Of a stretch of DNA of 64,000 nt, positions 20,609-29,860 are shown piece by piece (the first letter of the stretch is position 1; each line of letters starts with the position of its first letter). Location of the stretch: positions 744,001 through 808,000 of the forward strand of contig CAVQCO010000007.1 of NCBI GenBank assembly GCA_963711065.1, read 5' to 3'. The notes under the pieces are model-generated. The model worked only from the letters and a program-made list of their open reading frames with translations. It had not been told where the DNA came from and did not search any database. This DNA is from Bog-473 sp963711065 (GTDB taxonomy: Bacteria > Actinomycetota > Acidimicrobiia > Acidimicrobiales > RAAP-2). The position numbers and the translations under genes were made by a program.

Positions 20609-21477
20609 GCGGCCGGCGACCGGCCGTGGTGGCGATCGGGGGAGGGCACGGGACGGCGGTCACCCTTCGGGCGGCGCGGCGCTACGCGGGCGCCGTCACG
20701 GGCGTCGTCTCGGTGGCGGACGACGGCGGCAGCAGCGGGAGGTTGCGCGAGCTGTTGAACGTGGTCGCCCTGGGCGACCTCCGCAAGTGCCTGGTCGCGC
20801 TGGCCGACGAGGACTCGGCGCTCGCCCTGGCCTTCGAGCGCCGCTTCGAAGAGGGTGAGCTGGCCGGCCATGTCCTGGGCAACCTGGTCCTGACCGGCCT
20901 CATCGACGCGACGGGCGACCTGGTGCTCGGGGTGCGCGAGGCCGCCCAGCTACTGGGGGCGCACGGCGACGTCCTGCCCGCCACGACGGAGCCGGTGGTG
21001 CTGAAGGCCGAGTCGGCCTCGGGCACCGTAGCCGGGCAGGTGGCGGTGATGGGCACGGGCGACATCCGGACGATCTCGCTGGTGCCCGGGGACGCGCACC
21101 CGCCGCCCCTCGCCGTCGAGCGGATCGCCGAGGCGGACCAGATCGTGATCGGGCCGGGGTCGTTGTTCACCAGCGTGTTGGCCGCCGTGGCGGTGCACGG
21201 CGTCGCCGAGGCGGTGGCCTCCTCCGGCGCCCAGGTCGTCTACGTGTGCAACCTGCGTCCCCAGGTCCCCGAGACCGAGGGCTACGACGTGGCCGCCCAC
21301 ATCGACGCCCTGGCCAGGCATGATGTCACCGTGGATGCGGTCCTGTGTGACAGCATCCAGGGTATGGGCATCGGTGCGACGGATGTCACGGTGCACGACG
21401 TTCCCCTGACCGGAGAGAACGGCCTGGTGCACAGCCCGGCCAAACTGGCGCAGGCGCTGTCGGGTCTGCTGGCATAG
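20605..21477 (+). CDS. yvcK: YvcK/CofD-like gluconeogenesis factor
   Basis: A 290-residue protein starting VVAIGGGHGTAVTLRAAR, with VVSVADDGGSSGRLRELL and LGDLRKCLVALA, the usual YvcK blocks. IGPGSLFTSVLA and YVCNLRPQVPETEGY follow. The family is related to CofD and binds UDP-sugars. In Gram-positives it is needed for growth on gluconeogenic carbon and for cell shape. Its ATG overlaps the rapZ stop. The usual next gene, whiA, is absent: gap starts only 31 bp after this stop. Confidence 0.92.
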   Translation: MSGRRPAVVAIGGGHGTAVTLRAARRYAGAVTGVVSVADDGGSSGRLRELLNVVALGDLRKCLVALADEDSALALAFERRFEEGELAGHVLGNLVLTGLIDATGDLVLGVREAAQLLGAHGDVLPATTEPVVLKAESASGTVAGQVAVMGTGDIRTISLVPGDAHPPPLAVERIAEADQIVIGPGSLFTSVLAAVAVHGVAEAVASSGAQVVYVCNLRPQVPETEGYDVAAHIDALARHDVTVDAVLCDSIQGMGIGATDVTVHDVPLTGENGLVHSPAKLAQALSGLLA

Positions 21478-21508
21478 GTCGCCCGGTTACCCGAGAGGAA
21501 GGGACGAG

Positions 21509-22525
21509 ATGACGGTGCGGGTCGGGATCAATGGCTTTGGCCGCATCGGCCGCACCTTCCTGCGGGCGATCCTGGCCAACGGTGCCGACGTCGAGGTGGT
21601 CGGGGTGAACGACCTGACGTCGGCCGACACGCTCGCGCACCTCTTGCGCTACGACTCGACCCAGGGGCGGCTGCCGGTGCCCGTGGACGTGGAGGGCACC
21701 GACCTGCTCGTCGGCGAGCAGCGCATCCGCGTGCTCACCGAGCGCGAGCCCGAGCAGCTGCCCTGGGACAAGCTGGGCGCCGACGTCGTGATCGAGTCCA
21801 CCGGCCGCTTCACCAGCCGCGCCGACGCCGCGGGCCACGTCGGCGGCACCGTGAAGCGGGTCATCATCTCGGGACCGTCGGGTGACGCCGACGCCACCTT
21901 CGTGCTCGGGGTCAACGACGACGAGTTCGATCCCGAGAGGCACGTCGTCGTGTCGAACGCCTCGTGCACCACCAACTGCTTCGTGCCGATGGTCAAGGTC
22001 GTCGACGATGCGTTCGCCATCACCAGCGGGCTCATGACCACGGTGCACGCCTACACCAACGACCAGAACCTGCTCGACCTGACCCACAAGGACCCGCGCC
22101 GGGCCCGGGGCGCCGCGGTGAACATCGTGCCCACCACGACCGGGGCGGCCAAGGCGACCAGCCTGGTGCTGGAGGCGATGAAGGGGCGCCTGGACGGGAT
22201 CTCGCTGCGGGTGCCGCTGCCGGTGGGCTCCATCACCGACTTCACGGCGGTGGTCCAGGGCAACCCGTCGGTCGCCGAGGTGAACGGCGCGTTCGCCGAG
22301 GCGGCCGCCAAGCCCCCGCTCGACCGCGTGCTCGAGTACACGGAGGACCCGATCGTCTCGAGCGACATCGTCGGCTCCCCGGCGTCGTGCACGTTCGACG
22401 CCGGCCTGACGATGGTCATGCCGATCACCGACGCGCTGTCGCTGGTCAAGGTGAACGGCTGGTACGACAACGAGTGGGGGTACTCCAACCGCCTGGTCGA
22501 CCTCGCCGTCCTGGTCGGCGGCTGA
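21509..22525 (+). CDS. gap: glyceraldehyde-3-phosphate dehydrogenase
   Basis: A 338-residue type I GAPDH. The NAD-binding start VGINGFGRIGRTFLRAIL, the catalytic cysteine block SNASCTTNC near residue 150 and the final WYDNEWGYSNRLVDLA are all present. A GAGGAAGGGACGAG stretch precedes the ATG. It is the first of three lower-glycolysis genes (gap-pgk-tpiA) directly following yvcK. The reaction oxidises glyceraldehyde 3-phosphate to 1,3-bisphosphoglycerate in the cytoplasm. Confidence 0.97.
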   Translation: MTVRVGINGFGRIGRTFLRAILANGADVEVVGVNDLTSADTLAHLLRYDSTQGRLPVPVDVEGTDLLVGEQRIRVLTEREPEQLPWDKLGADVVIESTGRFTSRADAAGHVGGTVKRVIISGPSGDADATFVLGVNDDEFDPERHVVVSNASCTTNCFVPMVKVVDDAFAITSGLMTTVHAYTNDQNLLDLTHKDPRRARGAAVNIVPTTTGAAKATSLVLEAMKGRLDGISLRVPLPVGSITDFTAVVQGNPSVAEVNGAFAEAAAKPPLDRVLEYTEDPIVSSDIVGSPASCTFDAGLTMVMPITDALSLVKVNGWYDNEWGYSNRLVDLAVLVGG

Positions 22526-22528
22526 CCC

Positions 22529-23704
22529 GTGGACCCGCTGCGCGGCATCCCGCTGCTCGAGGACCTGCCCGACCTCGACGGGAGGCGCGTGCTCGTGCGG
22601 GTGGACTTCAACGTCCCCCTCCACATCGGCGTGCGGGGCCAGGCCACCGTGGCCGACGACTTCCGGATCACGGCGGCGCTGCCCACCTTGCGGTGGCTGC
22701 TCGATACGGGGGCGGACGTGGTGGCCTGCTCGCACCTGGGCCGGCCGGCGGGAGCGCCCGACCCGCGCTGGCAGATGGACCCGGTGCGCGAGCGGCTCGA
22801 GGTGCTGTGCCCGGGCGTCGGGCTCATGGAGAACCTTCGCTTCGACCCGGGCGAGAAGGCCGACGACCCGGCCTTCGTCCAGCGGCTCATCGAGGGCTTC
22901 GACGCCTACGTGGACGAGGCGTTCGGGGCGGCCCACCGGGCCCACGCTTCCATCGTGGGACCGCCGCAGTTCCTGCCGAGTGCGGCGGGCCTGCGTTTCG
23001 CCAGGGAGGTCGAGGTGCTCGGGGGGGTCCTGGAGCACCCGGCGCGGCCGTTCGTGGCCATCGTCGGCGGGGCCAAGATCGCGGACAAGCTGGACGTCCT
23101 CAAGGTGCTCGCCACCAAGGTCGACACCCTGGTGATCGGCGGCGGCATGGCCTTCACGTTCCTCGCCGCCAAGGGCCAGCAGGTCGGGTCGTCGCTCTTC
23201 GACCCGGACCACCTCGAGGACTGCCGGGCTCTGCTGGACTCGGGGGTGCGCATCCTCCTGCCGACGGACACCCGGGCCCTGGAGCCCGGGGGGACGTTCG
23301 GCCCGCCGTCGGGGGGTCACGGCCCGCGGGGGAGCGTCAAGGTCATTGAGGGGGACCTGCCCGACGGCTGGACCGGGCTCGACATCGGGCCGGACACGGC
23401 CGCGGCGTTCGCGGCGGAGGTCTCGACCGCGGGGACGGTGCTGTGGAACGGCCCGCTGGGGGCCTTCGAGGACCACCGCTTCGCCGCCGGCACGCGGATC
23501 GTGGCCGAGGCCGTGGCCCACTGCCCGGGCTTCTCGGTGGTGGGCGGGGGTGACAGCGCCAGTGCGCTGGACGAGCTCGGGCTCTCCGACAAGATCGGCT
23601 ACCTCTCGACGGGCGGGGGAGCGTCGCTGTCCTTCATCGAGCTGGAGGGGCACCTCCCGGGCATCGACGCCCTGCGCGGGGCGCCCAACGCACCCAAGGG
23701 GTGA
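22529..23704 (+). CDS. pgk: phosphoglycerate kinase
   Basis: A 391-residue phosphoglycerate kinase. VLVRVDFNVPL at the N-terminus, CSHLGRPAG, NLRFDPGEK and the nucleotide-site block VGGGDSASALDELG are present, together with LSTGGGASLSFIEL near the end. It uses a GTG start only 3 bp after the gap stop. Its TGA overlaps the tpiA GTG (GTGA). It converts 1,3-bisphosphoglycerate and ADP to 3-phosphoglycerate and ATP. Confidence 0.97.
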   Translation: MDPLRGIPLLEDLPDLDGRRVLVRVDFNVPLHIGVRGQATVADDFRITAALPTLRWLLDTGADVVACSHLGRPAGAPDPRWQMDPVRERLEVLCPGVGLMENLRFDPGEKADDPAFVQRLIEGFDAYVDEAFGAAHRAHASIVGPPQFLPSAAGLRFAREVEVLGGVLEHPARPFVAIVGGAKIADKLDVLKVLATKVDTLVIGGGMAFTFLAAKGQQVGSSLFDPDHLEDCRALLDSGVRILLPTDTRALEPGGTFGPPSGGHGPRGSVKVIEGDLPDGWTGLDIGPDTAAAFAAEVSTAGTVLWNGPLGAFEDHRFAAGTRIVAEAVAHCPGFSVVGGGDSASALDELGLSDKIGYLSTGGGASLSFIELEGHLPGIDALRGAPNAPKG

Positions 23705-24489
23705 CGGCGCGCCGCCCGCTCGTCAGCGGGAACTGGAAGATGCACCACGACCACATCGAGGCGCTGCACACCGTGCGCGACCTCGGCCTGCGGCTGAAGC
23801 CGGAGGACGTGGCCCGGGTCGACGTGTCGGTCCACCCTCCCTTCACCGATCTGCGCACGGTACAGACCCTGGTGGAGAAGGAGCACCTCCCCTTCGCACT
23901 CGGCGCCCAGCACTGCTCCGACGAGGACGCCGGGGCACGCACCGGTGAGGTGAGCCCGCGCATGCTGGCGCGGCTGTCGACCACGTACGTGATCGTGGGG
24001 CACTCGGAGCGGCGTCGGCTCTTCGGCATGGACGACGCCGCGGTCGCGTCCACGCTGCGGGCCGTCCTGCGCAACGACATGACGCCGATCGTGTGCGTGG
24101 GGGAGAGCGAGGAGCAGCGCGACCGGGGGCAGACCGAGGGTGTGCTGGAGGATCAGGTGCTGGCCGCGCTGTCCGGTCTCTCGGGCGAGGTCCTGGCAGG
24201 CCTGGTGCTCGCCTACGAGCCCATCTGGGCGATCGGGACGGGCAAGGCCGCCACCGCGGTGGACGCCGAGGACGCCTGCGTCTTCATCCGCTCCCTGGTG
24301 GCCAAGACGGGCGGTGAGGGGGCGGCAGCCGGCGTGCGGATCCAGTACGGGGGCTCGGTCAACGCCGAGAACGCGGGGGACCTGATGGCCGAGCCGGACG
24401 TGGACGGCCTCCTGGTGGGGGGCGCCAGCCTGGAGGCGGCGGGCTTCACCGACATCATTCGGGCCAGCGCGGCCTGCTACCGTTCCTAG
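23701..24489 (+). CDS. tpiA: triosephosphate isomerase
   Basis: A 262-residue TIM barrel interconverting glyceraldehyde 3-phosphate and dihydroxyacetone phosphate. SGNWKMH supplies the active-site Asn and Lys, VGHSERR the catalytic His, and AYEPIWAIGTGKAA the catalytic Glu and flexible loop. QYGGSVNAENA near the end binds phosphate. It starts at GTG overlapping the pgk stop and is followed 42 bp later by secG. Confidence 0.97.
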   Translation: MTARRPLVSGNWKMHHDHIEALHTVRDLGLRLKPEDVARVDVSVHPPFTDLRTVQTLVEKEHLPFALGAQHCSDEDAGARTGEVSPRMLARLSTTYVIVGHSERRRLFGMDDAAVASTLRAVLRNDMTPIVCVGESEEQRDRGQTEGVLEDQVLAALSGLSGEVLAGLVLAYEPIWAIGTGKAATAVDAEDACVFIRSLVAKTGGEGAAAGVRIQYGGSVNAENAGDLMAEPDVDGLLVGGASLEAAGFTDIIRASAACYRS

Positions 24490-24531
24490 GCCGATCAGGG
24501 CGAATTTCGGCCGCGAGTTGGAGGCTCCCCC

Positions 24532-24786
24532 GTGTTCCTGGCTACGACCTTTGACGCAGTCACCTGGCTCTACATCGTCATCGAGGTGCTCGCCGCGCTC
24601 GGGCTGATCTTCCTGATCCTCATGCACAGCGGGAAGGGCGGAGGGTTGTCGGACATGTTCGGCGGCAGCGTGGGCGCCGCCGCCCAGGGCTCGACGGTCG
24701 TGGAGCGAAACCTTGACCGCATCACGGTCACCGTGGCCATCATCTTCGCCTTCACGACGGTCACCCTGGATCTCCGGCTGCAGTGA
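24532..24786 (+). CDS. secG: preprotein translocase subunit SecG
   Basis: An 84-residue protein with two transmembrane segments (LYIVIEVLAALGLIFLILM and ITVTVAIIFAFTTVTL) separated by the conserved HSGKGGGLSDMFGG loop. SecG assists SecYE in protein export. The start is a GTG with GGAGG about 7 nt upstream. Its position after tpiA is the common actinobacterial order. Its stop overlaps the GTG of the next gene. Confidence 0.93.
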   Translation: MFLATTFDAVTWLYIVIEVLAALGLIFLILMHSGKGGGLSDMFGGSVGAAAQGSTVVERNLDRITVTVAIIFAFTTVTLDLRLQ

Positions 24787-26600
24787 CGGGCCGGGGCCGA
24801 CGCCCCCGGCGCTGGCGTGGGCTGCTCGGGACGCTCGGTGCACTGGCCGTGCTGGCATCGGCGTGCGGAGGCGGCGCCGGCGGCGGCACCACCGTGACCT
24901 ACATCGGCGTGGCCGGCGGCAGCATCTCCTTCGGGACGACCGAGAGCCCGACCGGCTGCAATCCCAACACGCCCGCGGGGGACACGCCGGGGACGCAGAC
25001 GGTGCTGGACGCCGTCCTCCCCAGCCCCTTCGTGCCGGACGTGGCCCAGGCCGACGGGGCGCCCACGCCCAACTCGGCGCTGATCGTCTCGTCCGAGCCG
25101 GTGAGCCTCAAGCCGCAGACGATCGTCTACACGTTGAACCCGAAGGCGGTGTGGTCCGACGGGGTGCCGATCACGGCGGCCGACTTCAAGTACGCCTGGG
25201 AGGAGCAGCGGGGCGACCCGGTCGTCTCGTCACCCGACGTGTCGAGCATCGCCGGCTATCGCGACATCGCGTCGGTCACCGGTTCCAACGGCGGCCACAC
25301 GGTCACCGTGAAGTTCAAGACCACCTTTGCCGACTGGGAGATGCTGTTCGCCAACCTCGTGCCCGCCCACGTGATGGAGCGGGTCGGCTGGAACCCGAAC
25401 TGCGCCACGGTGGACCCGGCGATCGACCTGTCGGGAGGACCCTTCGAGATCGCGTCGGTGTCGTCCCAAACGATCAAGCTGGTGCAGAACCCCAAGTGGT
25501 GGGGCACGCCGGCCAATGCCCGCTCCATCACGGTGCACGTGGCGTCGTCGACCGAGCAACTGGCGCAGTGGATGGCCTCGGGTTACGTGCAGGTGGCCGA
25601 GCCGACGACGCCGACCCGGGACTTCCTCACCGAGATGACGGGGTTGCCGGGTGCGCAGAGCGACGTGGAAACGTCGTCCACGCTGCTCCAGCTCGACATG
25701 GCGAGCTCGCTGGACGCGCAGCTGTCGCCGGACCTGCGGGTGGCCATCGCGCTGCTGATCAACCGTCAGGACCTGGTGAACCAGCAGGTGAGCTGGGCGG
25801 TTCCGGGCATGCAGGTGGCCGACAGCCATGTGTACGTGCAGGGACAGCAGGGCTACAAGCCGGCCGCACCGTCGAGCCCGACGACGACGATCCCGGTCCC
25901 GACGTCCTCCACGTCGACCACGGTGATCGGATCGGGTGGCAGCGTCAACTTCCCGGTGACACCGGTGCCCGAGCAGGCGGAGGCACTGATCCAGGCCTCG
26001 GGGTTGGTCCGCACACCGGGCGACCCGTACTACCACTCGGCCTTCGGGGCGCCGTTCTCGCTGCACCTTGTCGTCGACGAGAGCGACCCCTGGGCGGCGG
26101 CGGCGGCGCCGGTCGTCCGCTCGGAGCTGGTCGCCGCGGGGCTCGACACCAACTTGTACCCGGTCGCGACGGCGACGCAAGCGGGTCAGATACTGGCGGC
26201 GGAATTCGCCGACCTGGCGGTCCTGCCGGTGTCGTTCAGCCCGTACATGAGCCAGACGCTGGCCTGGTACACGACGCTGCTGGGACCGCCGGGCAAGAAC
26301 GGGTCGCAGGACTGGACCAACTACGAGAACGGCCAGTTCGACCAGCTGGTCGAGACGGCCTCCCAGCAGCTCAACCCGGACACGGCGGCCGGCATTTACG
26401 CCCAGGCGGACACGAAGCTCTGGGACGAGATGGTCTCGTTGCCGCTCTTCGCGGAGCCGGCCGCGTTGGCGTGGAGCCGGACGATCGGCGGCGTGACCCC
26501 GACGCCGCGCAGCAACGCCCTGCTCTGGTTCGCCCAGCTGTGGGCCGTCCGGGTGCCCGAGTCGACGAGCAACACCACTCCCTCCCTCCCGGGGCAGTAG
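24783..26600 (+). CDS. solute-binding lipoprotein, family 5 (peptide/nickel type)
   Basis: A 605-residue exported lipoprotein. Basic residues precede a hydrophobic segment (LLGTLGALAVLASACGGG) with a lipobox cysteine at about residue 28. The body follows the DppA/OppA-like plan: FNP-type N-lobe strands, KAVWSDGVPITAADFKYAWE (the usual DGxPxTAxDV region) and later DLRVAIALLINRQDL. A Thr/Ser-Pro rich insert (TTTIPVPTSSTSTTV) is unusual and may be a surface loop. No permease or ATPase genes adjoin it, so it is an orphan binding protein or works with a transporter elsewhere. It starts at GTG overlapping secG. Confidence 0.85.
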   Translation: MTGRGRRPRRWRGLLGTLGALAVLASACGGGAGGGTTVTYIGVAGGSISFGTTESPTGCNPNTPAGDTPGTQTVLDAVLPSPFVPDVAQADGAPTPNSALIVSSEPVSLKPQTIVYTLNPKAVWSDGVPITAADFKYAWEEQRGDPVVSSPDVSSIAGYRDIASVTGSNGGHTVTVKFKTTFADWEMLFANLVPAHVMERVGWNPNCATVDPAIDLSGGPFEIASVSSQTIKLVQNPKWWGTPANARSITVHVASSTEQLAQWMASGYVQVAEPTTPTRDFLTEMTGLPGAQSDVETSSTLLQLDMASSLDAQLSPDLRVAIALLINRQDLVNQQVSWAVPGMQVADSHVYVQGQQGYKPAAPSSPTTTIPVPTSSTSTTVIGSGGSVNFPVTPVPEQAEALIQASGLVRTPGDPYYHSAFGAPFSLHLVVDESDPWAAAAAPVVRSELVAAGLDTNLYPVATATQAGQILAAEFADLAVLPVSFSPYMSQTLAWYTTLLGPPGKNGSQDWTNYENGQFDQLVETASQQLNPDTAAGIYAQADTKLWDEMVSLPLFAEPAALAWSRTIGGVTPTPRSNALLWFAQLWAVRVPESTSNTTPSLPGQ

Positions 26601-26676
26601 GAGGGCTCAGCCTCCGGAAGTGGTGCCGCGCCCACGCGCTACGATCTCCGGACGCTGCATTCCAGTAGTAGGCCCC

Positions 26677-26760
26677 GTCGGAGTGGCGGAATAGGCAGAC
26701 GCGCCAGCTTGAGGGGCTGGTGCCCGCAAGGGCGTGGGGGTTCAAGTCCCCCCTCCGACA
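26677..26760 (+). tRNA. tRNA-Leu (anticodon GAG)
   Basis: A class II tRNA with a long variable arm. The acceptor stem GTCGGAG pairs with CTCCGAC, discriminator A at 26760. The anticodon stem CCAGC/GCTGG encloses the loop TTGAGGG, giving anticodon GAG (reads CUC). The variable arm TGCCCGCAAGGGCG and T arm GGGGGTTCAAGTCCCCC follow. CCA is not encoded. Its 3' end is the attachment site of the downstream element, and the last bases were supplied by the element's copy of the core. Confidence 0.95.
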
Positions 26761-28177
26761 CGATCAAAACCCGACTCCTTCATCCCGACCTCCTGGTAGC
26801 GGACGTGCAGCGGAGGCGCTCCGTGCACTTTCACGTCGAGGTAATCCGGTAACACCGAAATTTCCTCGATGAACTCGTCGATCAGGACGCGTCGCTCGAC
26901 CTCCGTCGCGGCCTTCCACGTCTTGTCGACGTCGAGGTTTGCGAGCAGTGCGAGCGACGTCGTCGAAGTGCTGTGCGACGTCGTCGGAGCGCGCCACCTC
27001 GACCTGCGCCGCCTTCGATCTCCCGTTGGGCCTCACGGATGGCGACGGACAGGCGCGCCTCCTCCTCGGCGAACAGGTCGGCCCCGATCTTGTCGTCGTA
27101 GTAGAGGCGCAGCAGCTTGCGTCGTTGGGCCACCAGGTCCTCGACACCGTGACGGGATCGCCGAGCGCGGGGCCCTCCGCCGGCCTTGCGGGCCGGCGTT
27201 CGGGCCCGCTCGAGCTCCGTGCGGATGGCGGCCTGCAGTTCCACGTCGTCGCCGATGAGCCGCAGCCCCAACACGGCGGCCCGAAGCAGCCCGACGTTGG
27301 TGCGGCGGGGCTGGGCGCAGCCCTGGCCCCGGTGGTGGCAGCGGTAGAGCTTGGTGCCCTGGCCGTTCTGGTCGAGGGCCATGAGCCGCCGGCAGAGCCC
27401 GCAGCGGACCCGGCCCGAGAGGAGGTCGGTGCCTCGGGCCCGCCCCTTGACCCGGCCCCGGTGGGCGGCGGCGAACTGCTCGGGGGTGATGATCGCCTCG
27501 TGGCGGCCGGGGAACCACTCGCCGTTCATCTGGACCTCGCCGAGGTAGATGCGCGAGTTCAGGATGGTGAGCACGGTCGAGTACTTGATCCCCGTGGCGT
27601 CGGCGATCTTTCCGTTGCTCTGCCCCTCGGCCCGCAGCGTGAAGACGCGCCGGACGACGGGTGCCATCTCGTTGGCGACGAGCTCGCCGTCGACGAGGTC
27701 GTAGCCGGTCTTGGGGCGGTTGACCCACTTGCCCTGGCGCACGGCCTGCTGCATGCCCATGCGCACGTTCTCGGCCAGCTGCTCGCGGTAGAACTGCGCG
27801 AAGGAGCCGAGGATGTTGTAGAACATCCGGCCCGTCGCCGACGACAGGTCGATCTTCTCGGTGAACGAGTGCAGGGCGACGCCGGCCTGCCCGAAGCGGT
27901 CGGCCAACAGGATCAGGTCGCTCAGGTTCCTCGACAGCCGGTCGAGCCGCCAGGTGAGCACGTTGGCCACGTGGCCCTCGTCGACCATGTGCAGCAGCTG
28001 CTGCAGTCCGGGCCGCTCGAGGTTCTTGCCCGAGAGCCCGGGGTCGGCGATCACCGTCACCTCGCCGAGGTCGTGCAGCTCGGCGTAGACGCGGAGCTTG
28101 TCAGCTTGCCCGGCGATCGAGAAGCCCTCCGCCGCCTGCTCCTCGGTCGACACCCGGCAGTAGGCCACCGTCAGCAT
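26742..28177 (-). CDS. large serine recombinase / integrase (two frameshifts; 3' end altered by integration)
   Basis: Site-specific recombinase of the large serine family. The catalytic domain starts MLTVAYCRVSTEEQ (Ser10) and contains GLSGKNLERPGLQQLL and LTWRLDRLSRN. The recombinase domain follows, then a zinc ribbon (CGLCRRLM...CHHRGQGC) and a C-terminal coiled-coil region. The frame breaks near 27012 and 26958. Deleting one base at each gives a continuous ending (VERRVLIDEFIEEISVLPDYL, then VRYQEVGMKESGFDRV) and exactly 478 codons. In this integrated state the frame runs into the tRNA and stops at 26742-26744. The frame at the other end of the element continues the protein differently, so the normal tail was displaced. 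GGAGG precedes the ATG. Confidence 0.88.
26751..26774. other. attL of the integrative element
   Basis: The 11-bp core CCCTCCGACAC (26751-26761) comprises the tRNA 3' end plus one base and recurs at 39661-39671. On the element side it is followed by CAAAACCCGA (26765-26774), the exact reverse complement of TCGGGTTTTG at the other end (39641-39650). Confidence 0.75.
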
Positions 28178-28280
28178 CGTTGCCCTCCTCTTCCACCACT
28201 TCGCCTTCGCTCACCATGCGCAATCCGATCCGCACGAGCACCGCGGCCACCCGCTCGTAGTCGGGCCCGGCCCCGCTCAC
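28101..28280 (-). CDS. small acidic hypothetical protein between Rep-like and recombinase genes
   Basis: A GTG at 28280 overlaps the TGA of the Rep-like gene (GTGA) and opens a 59-residue frame starting MSGAGPDYERVAAVLVRIGLR. It ends inside the start of the recombinase gene in another frame. The first 35 residues look like a folded amphipathic protein; the rest, overlapping the recombinase, is Gly-rich and less convincing. It could serve mainly to couple translation to the recombinase. No family recognised. Confidence 0.35.
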   Translation of the reverse strand: MSGAGPDYERVAAVLVRIGLRMVSEGEVVEEEGNDADGGLLPGVDRGAGGGGLLDRRAS

Positions 28281-29383
28281 CGCAGCTCCAGTTCACCGCG
28301 GCGGCGGGCCACCCGCTCGGCGAAGGCGGTGTGGCTGACGATTTCGTAGGTGTGCAGATGATGCCCGATCGCCCCCAAGGTGTCGTCGATGCCCTCGGTG
28401 CCGATGAGGGCGCCCATGCGAGGCGAGGTAGCCGGTCAGGCCCGGGAGCAGCTTTCGATGGACGTCGAGCGCCGGGCGAGCCGGAGCCGCTCGAGGCCGA
28501 CGGGCTGGTGGCCGAGCGTCGCCTGCTGCACCTGGAGCCACTCGGGTGCGAGGGGCCAGCGGGAGCGGGTCCGGTCGGCGGTGGGGGAGCGGTAGGTCAG
28601 CCACTCCGCGGTGGCGTAGGCCCAGAGGTCGCCAGCGGCAGCGAGGACCTGCGCCGGGTGTGTTGAGGTCGAACTCGACCAGGCCCTGGCGACCGATCTC
28701 GAACTCGAGGCGGTGCACCGGGCGTGCCGGGCGCGTAGCGCTCGCCCCACACCTCGAGCCACCAGCCGGTGTCCTTGGCGGCCATGTCGGCCGTCTTGTC
28801 GTAGAGGCGGGCCAGGAACGTCTTGGTCTTGCGGCTGCCGAACTCGAATCCGGTCAAGGTGCCGGCGACCTCGTAAGTGCGGCGGGCGTCGGCCCGGCAG
28901 ACGAAGCGCTGGGCGTCGTCGAGCGCGAGCGGCCAGCCCTGCCAGTCGGCGAAGAGGTCGACCCGGTTGACCCAGAAGCGCAGCCGTCGCAGTTCGGGCT
29001 CGAGGACCTCCTGCAGTGCCGCCACTGCCGCCTCGGGGCCTACGGCGTGCAGGAACTCGGAGCGGGGCTGGACGCGCACGGTCGGGAGATGGCGGCTGGT
29101 GGAGAAGCCGATACGGGCCATCTCGTGGTCGAGGCAGAAGCGGTACTTGCCCCAGCCGTGGGGGGCGATGCCGAAGACGAGCTCGCCGATCTCGCAGGGG
29201 GCGGGCCGCTTGGCCTCGGCCGCCCAAGCCCGGCAGTCCTCGAGGTCGGGCCAGGAATCGCTTGGGCAGTTCGGCCCGGCCCGAGAGGTAGAGGGCGTCG
29301 ACCCCGGACGCCAGCTCCCGCAGCCCGGTCTCGGGAAGATGCGTATTTGCGACTAGCTGATCAGAGGAGTGCACGAAAGCCAT
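28277..29383 (-). CDS. Rep-like replication initiator of the element, multiply frameshifted
   Basis: Protein-like sequence moves through the three frames: MAFVHSSDQLVANTHLPETG, then ARIGFSTSRHLPTVRVQPR, LRFWVNRVDLFADWQG, GTLTGFEFGSRKTKTFLARL, VHRLEFEIGRQGLVEFDLNTP, AAAGDLWAYATAEWLTYRS and finally MGALIGTEGIDDTLGAIGHH. Shifts fall near 29258, 28720, 28656, 28465 and 28423. Four need a base removed and one a base added, giving 368 codons. The R-V-D-L-F-A-D pattern and the F-GSRKT...RLYDK block resemble plasmid or ICE replication initiators, so I infer a Rep role. That is family-level resemblance only. Whether it is a pseudogene or suffers sequence errors is open. Confidence 0.5.
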
Positions 29384-29829
29384 CTCGATGCTGGGTCAGC
29401 CGAGCCCTCGACCGCGGGTCGGCCTGGATTTGCCGGGAGATCTGCTCGGACCAGGCCGTGTCGAGGTCGAGCTGTGATCCACGGGAAGACGAACTCGTCG
29501 GGGTGGGCGCCGTAGGTGGCCCGGAAGCGGCGGACCTTGCGGAAGATGGTCGCTCGGTGCCAGCCGCCCCGCTCGAGGTTGTCGAAGCCGCCGGCGAGAT
29601 GCCAGGCCACCCAGAAGCCGATGAGCTCGGAGCGCTCGAGGGCATCCTCGGCGATGGCGTCACGGATCTCAGGATCGAAGTCCTCCATGCTCCGGGCGGG
29701 CGTCGAGAAGGCCTCGGCAATGACGTCCTCGTCGAGGTTGTGGTGGTACCCGGCCCAGCGGTTCACGGCGACCCGGCCACCTTCGGCGCTCTCGCTCTTG
29801 TCGCTGCGGAAATCAACGCCTTCGGTCAT
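29361..29829 (-). CDS. hypothetical HTH-like protein of the element (one frameshift)
   Basis: The ATG at 29829 opens MTEGVDFRSDKSESAEGG, and one extra base near 29480 must be removed to continue into SQLDLDTAWSEQISRQIQ and the end at 29361. The product is then 155 residues. The stretch WHRATIFRKVRRFRATYGAHPDEF has the spacing of a helix-turn-helix recognition region, and the protein is mostly helical with acidic surfaces. A perfect inverted repeat lies 11 bp upstream, suggesting autoregulation or excision control. Its end overlaps the start of the Rep-like gene by 23 bp. No named family recognised. Confidence 0.5.
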
Positions 29830-29840
29830 GGCCTGGAGTA

Positions 29841-29860
29841 TTGTCGCATGGTTGCGACAA
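29841..29860. promoter_or_regulatory. perfect inverted repeat, probable operator
   Basis: TTGTCGCA and TGCGACAA (8 bp each) flank TGGT. The repeat sits 11 bp upstream of the ATG at 29829, where a bound dimer would block transcription of the element's leftward gene block. TATTGTCGCA also occurs near the far end of the element at about 39608. Confidence 0.55.

Noticed and set aside
21386..23653. Long minus-strand frame opposite gap and pgk
   Set aside because: It is a shadow of the two glycolytic genes, with no recognisable domain.
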